NCBI GenBank assembly: GCA_045648025.1
Contig: JAZRNH010000029.1
Coordinates: 1 to 34,445, forward strand
Source of the DNA: RGIG1681 sp045648025
GTDB lineage: Bacteria; Bacillota; Clostridia; Christensenellales; UBA1242
Direction of reading: 5' to 3'
DNA length: 34,445 nucleotides
Positions within the stretch are counted from its first letter, which is position 1, and each line of letters begins with the position of its first letter. The translations under genes and the position numbers were made by a program. Positions 15,159-22,901 of this stretch are shown here, piece after piece. Under the pieces are notes generated by a model. That model ran no database searches, had not been told where the DNA came from, and saw nothing but the letters and a program-made list of their open reading frames with translations.

Positions 15159-15737
15159 TTAATTTTTAGTTGTTGTCTTTTTTGCAGCTGGTTTCTTTTC
15201 TTCAGCTGGAACTGCTGTTTCTTCATTAGAAATTTCTTTAATTGTGTTTAAAAAGTTTGTTGAGTTTTTGAAAGCATCAGTTCCACGGTTAAATGATTTA
15301 ACTTTTTCATGTTCTGACTTTTCTTTCTTAACACCATCAATCATAACATAGTTTTGAATTTCTTCTTTCTTAACAATCTTTTTAACAGGTTGTTCAACTT
15401 CATGATTAACAATAACTGCAGTTGATTTTAATTCTGTTGTGTGTGGTTCGCTGATACCTGCAAGTTGATTTGAGAAGTGTTCAACAGCATTATCTTGTTG
15501 AATTGGCTCTTCAACAACTGGTTCAAATTCTTCAGTTTGGATAACATAAGTATCATCATTAATCTTTTCAACATCAGAAACAACTTTATCTTGTTTTTCA
15601 ACTTTTTGCTTCTTTGAATTTTTAGCATAGAACCATACAAACAATCCAATAGCAGCCAAAATTAAAACAATGTCTAAAACATAGCAAAAAATCATAACAG
15701 CATTTGCTTCGCAAAGTAAACTTTTAATCATATTCAT
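15159..15737 (-). CDS. Single-pass membrane protein with a long charged cytoplasmic tail
   Basis: 192 residues from the ATG at 15737. An N-terminal hydrophobic segment (about 12-38) is followed by YAKNSKKQK (positive-inside rule: tail in the cytoplasm). The tail is acidic then basic low-complexity, ending in Lys/Ala/Thr-rich AAKKTTTKN. The start is set by GAGGTG 4-5 nt upstream. The ATG at 15731 is also possible, while the ATG at 15749 lies upstream of this ribosome binding site. No domain is recognised. Confidence 0.7.
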   Translation of the reverse strand: MNMIKSLLCEANAVMIFCYVLDIVLILAAIGLFVWFYAKNSKKQKVEKQDKVVSDVEKINDDTYVIQTEEFEPVVEEPIQQDNAVEHFSNQLAGISEPHTTELKSTAVIVNHEVEQPVKKIVKKEEIQNYVMIDGVKKEKSEHEKVKSFNRGTDAFKNSTNFLNTIKEISNEETAVPAEEKKPAAKKTTTKN

Positions 15738-16096
15738 ATAACACCTCATAATATATTACAAAATAATTATAGCACATAAAAAAAATAATAAATAACATTT
15801 TTAATGAGTTTTTAAAAAAATTTTATATTTTTTTTAAATTTTAATAAAACAATTTTGATCTAATGAACAACATAGTGATTTTTAATGTAAAATATTAAAT
15901 TTAAAAACAGGTATTATGTCAGACAACTAATAGGGAAGTCTGTCAACAAATTTTGGCTACACCAAATATAAACTCACAAATTTTTAAAACACTCTCACAC
16001 AAAACAAATTTATTTTTTCTACTTAAATTTTTAAATATTTTCTATAGCACCGTTCATAAATTCAATTATCTATTTAATTTTACTTTTATTTGTTAT

Positions 16097-16107
16097 ACGG
16101 TCTCAGA
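16097..16107 (+). repeat. Direct repeat ACGGTCTCAGA, copy 1
   Basis: An 11-bp exact match to the copy at 16195-16205, 98 bp away. In this AT-rich context a GC-containing 11-mer repeat is unlikely to be chance. Confidence 0.55.
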
Positions 16108-16194
16108 CAAACCATTATAAATAAATGATACTTCAAAATAACAAACTCTAGCTCAGCAGACAAATATAGATAGCTGATTTTGAGTTGTTGCAAG

Positions 16195-16205
16195 ACGGTC
16201 TCAGA
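16195..16205 (+). repeat. Direct repeat ACGGTCTCAGA, copy 2
   Basis: Exact copy of 16097-16107, preceded by a G (GACGGTCTCAGA) and embedded in the nested inverted-repeat zone. Confidence 0.55.
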
Positions 16206-16493
16206 ACAGAGTTTGAAATTTTTAATGACAAGTTATTCATCTGTTTTGTTTAAAATCATCTGTATTATGTTTGATGAGATACCCAAGAAAAATTTGATAC
16301 TCTGTGAGATAATATACCACAAATAGCAAATTAAAAAATAAAGCAAAATCAAGCAGATAAATATTAACAAACAAAATTAATAAAAAACGAATATTTATTT
16401 TTATCAAATTTTATTAGAATTTATTAAAAATTTTTATAAATGCTGAAATTTTCGGCGATTACAGATTGTTAAAAAGTCCCCCGATATATGCCT

Positions 16494-16527
16494 ATCTATT
16501 CGCAAAAGCTGTCTTTTGCGAATAGAT
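16494..16527 (+). repeat. Perfect 15-bp hairpin without T tract
   Basis: Arms 16494-16508 and 16513-16527 (core CTATTCGCAAAAG and its complement) with a 4-nt loop ctgt. The sequence after it is gattacatgg, so it is not a terminator. Confidence 0.75.
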
Positions 16528-16532
16528 TACAT

Positions 16533-16552
16533 GGAGGTTGTTAACAACTTCC
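16533..16552 (+). repeat. 20-bp palindrome centred on GTTGTTAACAAC
   Basis: GGAGGTTGTT pairs with AACAACTTCC with a single G-U type mismatch. It lies 5 bp after the hairpin, so the two may belong to one element. Confidence 0.6.
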
Positions 16553-16690
16553 CAAACTTTTTGTCTAAAACTCAGTCGATTTCGCTTTAAATTTTTACAG
16601 AAAAATCTTTGTTTTTTATCCACAAAACCAAAACCTACCCCTTCTAAAATATGTCTCTATTTTTTGTTTTTCAAAATTATTCTTAATTCT

Positions 16691-16722
16691 TTGCTTGTTT
16701 TATTTTTTTACTATGTTATAAT
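16691..16722 (+). promoter_or_regulatory. Extended -10 promoter of the DUF1653 gene
   Basis: TATAAT at 16717-16722 with TGT directly before it (extended -10). The best -35, TTGCTT at 16691-16696, is 20 bp away and therefore weak. Confidence 0.55.
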
Positions 16723-16744
16723 TATTTCTGTTAGGAGAAAGTTT

Positions 16745-16987
16745 ATGGAAATTTTAAAAAATAGAATTTATAAACATTTTAAAGGCAACCTTTATTATGT
16801 TGTTGATATTGCAGAACACACAGAAACCGGTGAACCAATGGTTATTTACAGAGCACTTTATGGTGATCACAAGCTTTATGCTCGTCCACTTGCAATGTTT
16901 TCTAGTAAAGTTGACAAAGAAAAATATCCTGAAGTTAATCAAGAATATCGTTTTGAACTTCAAATTTTTGATGATGTAACAAAATAA
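16745..16987 (+). CDS. DUF1653 family protein
   Basis: 80 residues. The pattern YKHFKGNLYYVVDIAEHTETGEPMVIYRALYGDHKLYARPLAMF is that of the small DUF1653 domain (YxHFKGxxYxV, ETxExxVxYxxLY, WxRPxxMF, here with a Tyr/Ala variant at the Trp). The frame is open from 16538, but the ATG at 16745 has TAGGAGAAA at the right spacing. The function of DUF1653 proteins is not established. A bidirectional terminator follows. Confidence 0.82.
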   Translation: MEILKNRIYKHFKGNLYYVVDIAEHTETGEPMVIYRALYGDHKLYARPLAMFSSKVDKEKYPEVNQEYRFELQIFDDVTK

Positions 16988-17023
16988 ACTTATCCGTTCC
17001 CTACTCAAAAATATTTAGACATA

Positions 17024-17051
17024 AAAAAACAGCTAAAATTAGCTGTTTTTT
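17024..17051 (+). terminator. Bidirectional terminator after the DUF1653 gene
   Basis: ACAGCTA pairs with TAGCTGT around an AAAT loop, with six As and six Ts as flanks, between convergent genes. Confidence 0.88.
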
Positions 17052-17052
17052 C

Positions 17053-17946
17053 TTAACCTTTTTTTCTTTCCTTTAACATCTTCATAACATAATCTCTATA
17101 AAGCATTGTCAATCTCTCAATTACTGAACCTTCAGCAGCTTCTTTTGCAGCTGGACTCATAAGTGGACTATCACTAATTGATACAAATTCTTTATAAAGT
17201 TTACTTGCACGATTATAAAAATCTAAAAGTTCTGGTTCAATTTTATCTGTAATTTTTCCAGTTTTTACAATTTCTTCTTTTTCAACATTTTCTTGATTTA
17301 ATGCATTGGCAACAATTTCATCATAAGTTATGCCATATTTTCTTTCAAATTTAATACCTCTTCTTTCATTATCAACTCCAAAAGCAAGGCCATAAACAAA
17401 ACTTTTTTGCAATCTCATTGCATCAAATGGACTATCAATTGCATCCATAATTAACTTTGTTATATATAATGAATTTTCATAATAGTTTGTTTTTTCTTCA
17501 ATATACATTGAATCATAAAGTGGCATTTTTTCACTTTTTTCAAATGCTTTATGAATTGCAGGTAAATTTTCTTCTTCAATAAAAAATCTTTCTTCACTTA
17601 TTTCTGATAATAATTTTAAAACTGAAACCCTTCCTGAAACAAAATCATCAACATAAGCATGAAATCCTTCATGAATAATATTTTTTATTGCATCAATAGC
17701 TGATAAATTTAAATTGACAAAATATAATCTTCCCTTATCACTTCTAGAATAATAAGCCTCTGGACTTCTATAGTCTCCAATATTGTTTTTAATAAAATCA
17801 ATGTTTGTGTTTATTGTAATTGTTCTTGGTTTTCTGCCTTGAAATCTTGCAATCATGTTTTCAAGGTCCTGAAGCCTTTGCAATTTTTTGCTTTGAGACA
17901 TTCTTTCCCAGTTGAAAAGAATATCAGTAAATGCATTATTTTTCAT
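17053..17946 (-). CDS. Putative zinc metallopeptidase-like protein (HEGFH motif)
   Basis: 297 residues, no signal peptide or membrane segment. The central motif IIHEGFHAYVDD (H92, E93, H96) fits the HExxH zinc signature. A possible third ligand lies in one of the downstream Glu-rich helices (EEKTNYYENSLY, about 150-161). The rest is mostly helical and highly charged, with the N-terminus (ERMSQSKKLQRLQDLENMIARFQG) possibly coiled coil. I do not recognise a named family. It starts at an ATG behind AAGGGGAG and a good promoter. Confidence 0.68.
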   Translation of the reverse strand: MKNNAFTDILFNWERMSQSKKLQRLQDLENMIARFQGRKPRTITINTNIDFIKNNIGDYRSPEAYYSRSDKGRLYFVNLNLSAIDAIKNIIHEGFHAYVDDFVSGRVSVLKLLSEISEERFFIEEENLPAIHKAFEKSEKMPLYDSMYIEEKTNYYENSLYITKLIMDAIDSPFDAMRLQKSFVYGLAFGVDNERRGIKFERKYGITYDEIVANALNQENVEKEEIVKTGKITDKIEPELLDFYNRASKLYKEFVSISDSPLMSPAAKEAAEGSVIERLTMLYRDYVMKMLKERKKG

Positions 17947-17969
17947 TATTTTCTCCCCTTACAATCAAT

Positions 17970-17998
17970 ATTATACCATATTTTGACGACCAATTCAA
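17970..17998 (-). promoter_or_regulatory. Promoter of the HEGFH protein gene
   Basis: On the minus strand TTGAAT (17993-17998), 17-bp spacer, TATAAT (17970-17975), with an extended -10 (TGG before TATAAT). Confidence 0.7.
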
Positions 17999-18038
17999 TA
18001 GTTATAATAAAAAAACTTTTTAATAATACTTTTTCAAA

Positions 18039-18067
18039 TTGACAAACTAGTATTTTAAATTTATAAT
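18039..18067 (+). promoter_or_regulatory. Consensus promoter of trmL
   Basis: Perfect TTGACA at 18039-18044 and perfect TATAAT at 18062-18067, spacer 17 bp. Confidence 0.85.
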
Positions 18068-18102
18068 AGTCTAGAAATTAGATTTATTTTGGAGAAATAT
18101 AT

Positions 18103-18600
18103 ATGATAAATATCGTTTTAGTTGAACCAGAAATTCCACAAAATGCCGGTAACATTGTCCGCACTACTGCCGCTCTTGAAGCTCACTTATATATGGTTAA
18201 ACCACTTGGTTTCATTTTAGATGACAAGCATTTCAAAAGAGCTGGTATGGATTATAAAGATTTTGCAAAAGTCACTGTTGTTGATTCTTTTCAAGAAATT
18301 TTAGATGCAAACCCTACTGCAACATTTTATTTCGCTTCAACAAAGTCAAAGAAAATATATTCAGAAGTAACCTACCCTGATGGTTGCTTTATTGTTTTTG
18401 GAAAAGAAAGCTATGGTCTAAGTGAAACCATACTCAAAAACAATTATGACAACTGCATAAGAATTCCAATGAGTTCAAAAGCAAGAAGTCTTAACCTTTC
18501 AAACTCTGTTGCAATTATTGCTTATGAAGCAATGAAACAGCAAAATTTCGACGGTCTTCAAAATGAAGGTGAACTTACTGGCAGACCAGAAAATGATTAA
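18103..18600 (+). CDS. trmL: tRNA (cytidine/uridine-34 2'-O)-methyltransferase TrmL
   Basis: A 165-residue SPOUT methyltransferase that methylates the wobble-base ribose of tRNA-Leu isoacceptors using S-adenosylmethionine. Signatures are VLVEPEIPQNAGNIVRT at the N-terminus, KPLGF, DYKDF, FIVFGKESYGL, and the knot motif SLNLSNSVAIIAYE at the C-terminus. The ATG follows TTTGGAGAAA on a short leader. A candidate substrate, tRNA-Leu(UAA), is encoded at 4041-4129. Confidence 0.92.
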   Translation: MINIVLVEPEIPQNAGNIVRTTAALEAHLYMVKPLGFILDDKHFKRAGMDYKDFAKVTVVDSFQEILDANPTATFYFASTKSKKIYSEVTYPDGCFIVFGKESYGLSETILKNNYDNCIRIPMSSKARSLNLSNSVAIIAYEAMKQQNFDGLQNEGELTGRPEND

Positions 18601-18603
18601 TAA

Positions 18604-18637
18604 AAAAAAGGCTCTTCGATTGAAGAGTCTTTTTTAT
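18604..18637 (+). terminator. Bidirectional terminator between trmL and its convergent neighbour
   Basis: Stem around CTCTTC/GAAGAG with loop gatt and A/T flanks. It overlaps the last codons of the gene ending at 18634. Confidence 0.85.
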
Positions 18638-19299
18638 TGTCTTTGCAAATCTGAAACCATATTATAACTTGATGTAAGTTCAACCTTTGGCAAATCTTCA
18701 AGAACCATTTTTGCAATTTCTTTATCTTCTTTTGATGAAATTGGTGAAACTGGACTTTGTAAATGTAATTTTTCAATCTCGCGAACCTGAAAAATTAAGA
18801 GCGAATCCATTGGAATATAATTTTCTTCATAATATTTTTTATCATGAATTTCCCAAGAAGACATTCCTTTGCAGTCTTCAAAAAATTGTTTTGAATCACG
18901 AGCACAAACACCTGATACACCAAACAATTTATAATATGTGTGTTTATCTGTTATAATTTGCCAGGTTGTGTCATAAACAAGACCGTCTTTTTCAACCCAG
19001 CCATGACCAAAGCGATTTCCAACAGAAGTTGGTGCTTTTCTTAAATTTCCCCTGCAAATTTTGCAATCTCCAAGTGCAAGGCCCAAAATTGCTGAACAAT
19101 CATAACACTTACCCATATTCATTCTAATCAAATAATAATAAACTGGAATTCCGTTATAATATTTTCCATTTAACTCAGCATAAAATTCTTCATCAAATGG
19201 TCTTATTATTCCTGATTTTTTCTTTTCTGCAAGTCCTGAATAAAGCATTGCTGATTTATAATTTTGTCTTATTGTGTTCAAATTTTCATAAATTTTCAT
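18634..19299 (-). CDS. Transglutaminase-like cysteine-protease-fold protein
   Basis: 221 residues, cytoplasmic by appearance. The order GKCYDCSAILGLAL (C65), CRGNLR, GHGWVEKDGLVYDTTW (H99 and D110) reproduces the Cys-His-Asp triad layout of the transglutaminase/NlpC-related fold. Several other cysteines (C68, C79, C82, C132, C143) are present. The substrate is unknown. The C-terminal 50 residues are Ser/Glu-rich and probably flexible. The ATG has GTGAGG upstream and a strong promoter. Confidence 0.7.
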   Translation of the reverse strand: MKIYENLNTIRQNYKSAMLYSGLAEKKKSGIIRPFDEEFYAELNGKYYNGIPVYYYLIRMNMGKCYDCSAILGLALGDCKICRGNLRKAPTSVGNRFGHGWVEKDGLVYDTTWQIITDKHTYYKLFGVSGVCARDSKQFFEDCKGMSSWEIHDKKYYEENYIPMDSLLIFQVREIEKLHLQSPVSPISSKEDKEIAKMVLEDLPKVELTSSYNMVSDLQRQ

Positions 19300-19327
19300 A
19301 AAACCTCACAATCTTAATTGTAAAGTT

Positions 19328-19356
19328 ATTATAACATAATTTAAATTAAAAGTCAA
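19328..19356 (-). promoter_or_regulatory. Promoter of the transglutaminase-like gene
   Basis: On the minus strand TTGACT (19351-19356), 17-bp spacer, TATAAT (19328-19333), with an extended -10 (TGT). Confidence 0.75.
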
Positions 19357-19376
19357 TTGTTATGATATTATAATTA

Positions 19377-20051
19377 TTATTCATTGTATAAGCCAAGCAA
19401 AAATCCATATTCTTTTATTGCTGATTTAAGTTTATCAACATTAGGCAAAAATGAAGATACGAGTTTCCAAAAGTTTTTGCTGTGGTTCATTTCAACTAAA
19501 TGACATAGTTCGTGAACAATGACATAGTCAATGAGTGCTGGTGGAAGCATTAAAACTCTAAAATTTAAACAAATTGCACCTCTGCTATTGCAAGAACCCC
19601 ACCTGCCCTTACTGTCACCAATTCTAAATGAATTTGACTTTAACTTTATTTTATTTTCAACAAAAGCAAGTCTTTCAGAAAGCACTTGTTTTGCAACTTT
19701 TTTATACCAAGCTTTGAGGGTTTTCAATATTTTTTCTGGTTCTATTTTGCTCGGCATAATAATTTGAAACTTTTCATTTGTTTCGATCCTTTTTACAGAA
19801 TCTAAAACAATGGTATATTTGTTTCCATAAAGCAAAAACCTTTTATATTTTATAACATCCTCAAACTTAGAAACCGTTTTTTGATGCATAAAAAGTTTGC
19901 TTTTTATCCATTCTTGTTTTTCAGCAACGAATCGATTAATTGTTTCTTCTTTCATAGAAATTGGTGCTTTAACAACTACTGCACCATTTTTCAAAACTGT
20001 AAGCAACAATGTTCGCCTATTCGACCTTTCGATATAATCAGGAGTAATCAC
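19377..20051 (-). CDS. YgjP-like (DUF45) metallopeptidase
   Basis: 224 residues. The zinc site H180-E181-x2-H184 with H190 (HELCHLVEMNHSKNFW) and the upstream GRWGSCNSRG block are the hallmarks of YgjP/DUF45 metallopeptidases, which in some species are associated with restriction or SprT-like functions. The start codon is GTG at 20051, supported by GGAGGGAAAG just upstream; a downstream ATG would remove the conserved N-terminal strand. It ends about 77 bp upstream of the transglutaminase-like gene on the same strand, but that gene has its own promoter. Confidence 0.88.
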   Translation of the reverse strand: MITPDYIERSNRRTLLLTVLKNGAVVVKAPISMKEETINRFVAEKQEWIKSKLFMHQKTVSKFEDVIKYKRFLLYGNKYTIVLDSVKRIETNEKFQIIMPSKIEPEKILKTLKAWYKKVAKQVLSERLAFVENKIKLKSNSFRIGDSKGRWGSCNSRGAICLNFRVLMLPPALIDYVIVHELCHLVEMNHSKNFWKLVSSFLPNVDKLKSAIKEYGFLLGLYNE

Positions 20052-20193
20052 AACTTTCCCTCCACTAGATAATTATACAATAATTATATCTATTTTTAAA
20101 CTGATATTTGCTCCCTATTTATAATTTTGTTTGTTATTTTAAATTCTTTTTGCAATTTATTTGTCGCAAAAGTCATTGAAACCTTTATTTTAA

Positions 20194-20223
20194 TTGACTT
20201 AAAATAATATTAATACTATTATT
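20194..20223 (+). promoter_or_regulatory. Promoter and candidate operator of the PadR-fusion gene
   Basis: TTGACT (20194-20199) and TATTAT (20217-20222) are 17 bp apart. An inverted repeat AATAATA-n7-TATTATT (20203-20223) covers the spacer and -10. It could be an autoregulatory PadR operator, although its low complexity makes chance possible. Confidence 0.55.
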
Positions 20224-20276
20224 ATATTAGGTAAAAGTATAAGTTTTAGCACAAATTACTTATAAGGAATCAGAGT

Positions 20277-22814
20277 ATGAAAAATATTGATAGCGATTTA
20301 ATTCGTGGTAACATTGATACTATCATTTTAACTACTATGCTTGATGGTGATAAGTATGGTCTTGACATCATCAAAGAAGTTGAAACTAGAAGCAATGGCA
20401 CCTATGAACTTAAACAACCAACTTTATATAGCTGTATGAAGCGACTTGAAAATCAAGAGCTTATTTCTTCATATTGGCTTGATAGCGATATTGGTGGCAG
20501 AAGACACTATTATAAACTCACAGAAAAAGGAAAGGCTTCCCTTCTTCAAAAACAAGAAGAATGGGCAAAGTCTAAGTTTATTATTGACAATCTTTTAAGC
20601 AACCACGATTATGACGAATATCGCCTTGTTAAAAAAGAAGATTATGACAAGATTATTGAGGGCAAACAATTTGAATATAAACCAGAGCAAACTGCTGCCC
20701 CACAAGAATCTGTTGAATCACCAGCTGATGATGAAGTTGAAATTGAAGAGTCAAACACAGAAGAATTTGTTGAAGAATCTGATGAACAAGACGAAGAAGA
20801 ACTTCTCCCTGTTTTTGATGAATCTGAATCTGACGAAGTTGATGATTACTCTAACGAAGTTGAAGTTGATGAAGATGTTTTAGATGAAGCTGAAGTTGAT
20901 GCTTATCAATCAGATGAGCCTGAATATAAACTTACTGAAACTGAATATAAACCAACCAGAATTGATTATGGCGAAGATGACGAATCTGAAAAAGATTATC
21001 CAAATCAAAAAAGATTTAAAATTCCTAGCATTTATGACAAAATTAATATTGATGATTCTCAAAATGAAGAATTTGACGACGAAGATGATATTGATGTAAC
21101 AAATTCAATTTACTCTGACAATCTTAGTGATGACGATGAAGATGAAGGTTTTAACTTTGGCGAACTTGATTTAGATGAAGATTCAGTTGACGAAGATTTC
21201 GATTCAATTAATGAAGATGGTGAAAATTCTTCCTATGAAGACGAATATGTTCTTGGTGAAACTGAAGAAACCGTTGAGGAATCTAGAACATATATCACCC
21301 ACTATGAAGAGCCAGATGATGAAGATGATGACTTAAATATTTCTGCAACTCCAATTTCTGATCAATCACAAAATGAACTTAACATTTTATCTAGACTCAG
21401 AATGCAAGACGACGAAGAAATTAATGAATATGTTGGAGACAAAAACTCCTATATTAATCACTTAAATCAAGCTGATGATGTTGAAGCACTTAAAAGCGAT
21501 AATCTTACCGTCGTTCAAGAAGACTTACTTTCAAATGACAACTATTTGAGTGATAAAAATATTTATTCTCAAATTAATGAACTTTCTTCTGCAATCACCC
21601 AAATCAATAACTTTAATTCTGAATCTTATGAAGATGAAATTGAACTTGAAGACAACCAAGAAGTTGATAGCCAAATTGAAGAAGAACTCATTGACAATAT
21701 GAACAATCAAGAAGAGTCAAAAACAATCATTGACTTTAAACAAGACAATGATGATGATGACTTTATGAACGACCTTGAAGACCTTAAAGACAATAATCAA
21801 CATGGATTCTTCAACAGTTTAGACTCTGCTGAATATACAAGAAAACAAATCACCAACAGTGAACCAGAGATCAAACCATACACATTTGACTCTCTTCCTG
21901 ATTTTGGTGATGATAATGAAGACTCATCTGATGCTGCTTTCAACAAACAATTTGAAGATTATAACAATCAATTTGGATATAACAAAACTGAAACCTATGA
22001 TCCAAACAACAGTTATTATGATGAAAATGATAGCAATGAAGAAAACTATTCACTTTCAAGTTTTGATGATATAATTTCAAAAACAGCTAGTAGTTATACT
22101 GCTGACACAACAAGCTATTTGCCTGGTGATGAATATCAAACATTTACACCAAGATTTACAGAAAACAACTATAAACAAAAACTCAACAATCTTTCAGCTT
22201 ATTCAAAAATTAATCAAGATGATGAAGAAGCTTCTATTGAAACGGTTGAATCAAATGACGAAGTTATGTCAAAGGTAAAAGACATTCAAACATTAAAAGC
22301 AGAATTTGCTGACGAAGGCATTTGTGTCAAAGAATATAAAAAGACCAATGGTCATGATGATTATGATAGAACATACCTTCTTATCAACAAACTTAATCTT
22401 GTTAAGAGTTTAATTTTGTTGTTTGGATATGTATTTATCTTATCTGCTGTTTATATCATTATGAATAACACAACCGCTGCAAATATGTATAACTTCTCGT
22501 TTAAATATTTCCTTTATGGATTTATTCCATTTGCAGTTTATGCTGCGATTTATTTAGTGTTATTTATTCTTAACCCATACAAAAAAATACCTGCAAAATT
22601 TGCTGCAAGAATTATGATATTTATTTCTGTCATTATCACAATTCAATTGTTGCTCATCACATATTGTGTAAACTTACAACTTGGTTTTTATAGTTTTGCT
22701 CAAAGTTACTATAATCACTTAATTTGGATTATTCCAACAGTTATAAGCTTTGCACCAATTGTTTCAACATTAATTCACATAGCACTTTATTATTCAAAGA
22801 ATTTTAATGTTTAA
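20277..22814 (+). CDS. PadR-family winged-helix protein fused to a long acidic linker and four membrane helices
   Basis: 845 residues. Residues 1-110 are a PadR winged helix: LIRGNIDTIILTTMLDGDKYGLDIIKEVE, the PTLYSCMKRLENQELISSYW recognition region, and the wing GGRRHYYKLTEKGKA. Residues 145-690 are an extremely acidic Asp/Glu/Ser/Asn-rich low-complexity stretch, certainly disordered, with repeated DDED/EEES blocks. Residues 698-845 hold four hydrophobic helices (about 706-728, 742-766, 776-800 and 815-838). Ordinary PadR proteins are 110-190 residues and soluble; this one would be tethered to the membrane by a linker of more than 500 residues. The start has AAGGAATCAG about 10 nt upstream. 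Codon use looks like the neighbours, and the frame is uninterrupted. It sits alone with its own promoter and terminator. The role, possibly membrane-signal-dependent transcription control, is inferred. Confidence 0.85.
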   Translation: MKNIDSDLIRGNIDTIILTTMLDGDKYGLDIIKEVETRSNGTYELKQPTLYSCMKRLENQELISSYWLDSDIGGRRHYYKLTEKGKASLLQKQEEWAKSKFIIDNLLSNHDYDEYRLVKKEDYDKIIEGKQFEYKPEQTAAPQESVESPADDEVEIEESNTEEFVEESDEQDEEELLPVFDESESDEVDDYSNEVEVDEDVLDEAEVDAYQSDEPEYKLTETEYKPTRIDYGEDDESEKDYPNQKRFKIPSIYDKINIDDSQNEEFDDEDDIDVTNSIYSDNLSDDDEDEGFNFGELDLDEDSVDEDFDSINEDGENSSYEDEYVLGETEETVEESRTYITHYEEPDDEDDDLNISATPISDQSQNELNILSRLRMQDDEEINEYVGDKNSYINHLNQADDVEALKSDNLTVVQEDLLSNDNYLSDKNIYSQINELSSAITQINNFNSESYEDEIELEDNQEVDSQIEEELIDNMNNQEESKTIIDFKQDNDDDDFMNDLEDLKDNNQHGFFNSLDSAEYTRKQITNSEPEIKPYTFDSLPDFGDDNEDSSDAAFNKQFEDYNNQFGYNKTETYDPNNSYYDENDSNEENYSLSSFDDIISKTASSYTADTTSYLPGDEYQTFTPRFTENNYKQKLNNLSAYSKINQDDEEASIETVESNDEVMSKVKDIQTLKAEFADEGICVKEYKKTNGHDDYDRTYLLINKLNLVKSLILLFGYVFILSAVYIIMNNTTAANMYNFSFKYFLYGFIPFAVYAAIYLVLFILNPYKKIPAKFAARIMIFISVIITIQLLLITYCVNLQLGFYSFAQSYYNHLIWIIPTVISFAPIVSTLIHIALYYSKNFNV

Positions 22815-22869
22815 TAAATTTTGCAAATTAAAAATCCACCAATTTTGTTACAAACTTTTGAAACTAGCA

Positions 22870-22900
22870 AAAAATCGAACCAATCTTAGGTTCGATTTTT
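22870..22900 (+). terminator. Bidirectional terminator after the PadR-fusion gene
   Basis: A perfect 12-bp stem AAAAATCGAACC/GGTTCGATTTTT with a 7-nt loop, between convergent genes. Confidence 0.9.
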
Positions 22901-22901
22901 A

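Larger units (their letters stand above)
15750..16744 (+). other. Gene-free region of about 1 kb with hairpins and short repeats
   Basis: No open frame here has a ribosome binding site and a recognisable product. The segment does hold structure: a nested inverted-repeat zone at 16143-16213 (CAAACTCT with AGAGTTTG outside, TCAGC with GCTGA inside), two direct copies of ACGGTCTCAGA (16097 and 16195), a 15-bp perfect hairpin at 16494-16527, and a 20-bp palindrome at 16533-16552. At the left it must also contain the promoter of the gene at 15159-15737, and at the right that of the gene at 16745. It may be the remains of a mobile element or encode a structured RNA; neither is proven. Confidence 0.6.

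Noticed and set aside
16225..16325. Short reading frame in the gene-free region (ending near the codons for CEIIYHK)
   Set aside because: No ribosome binding site, no family resemblance, and only about 30 codons from the first in-frame ATG.
16494..16527. Terminator
   Set aside because: No T or A tract flanks the stem on either strand and no gene ends nearby.
16530..16560. dif site for Xer recombination
   Set aside because: ACTTCC and GTTAAC elements occur but not in the order and spacing of a dif site.
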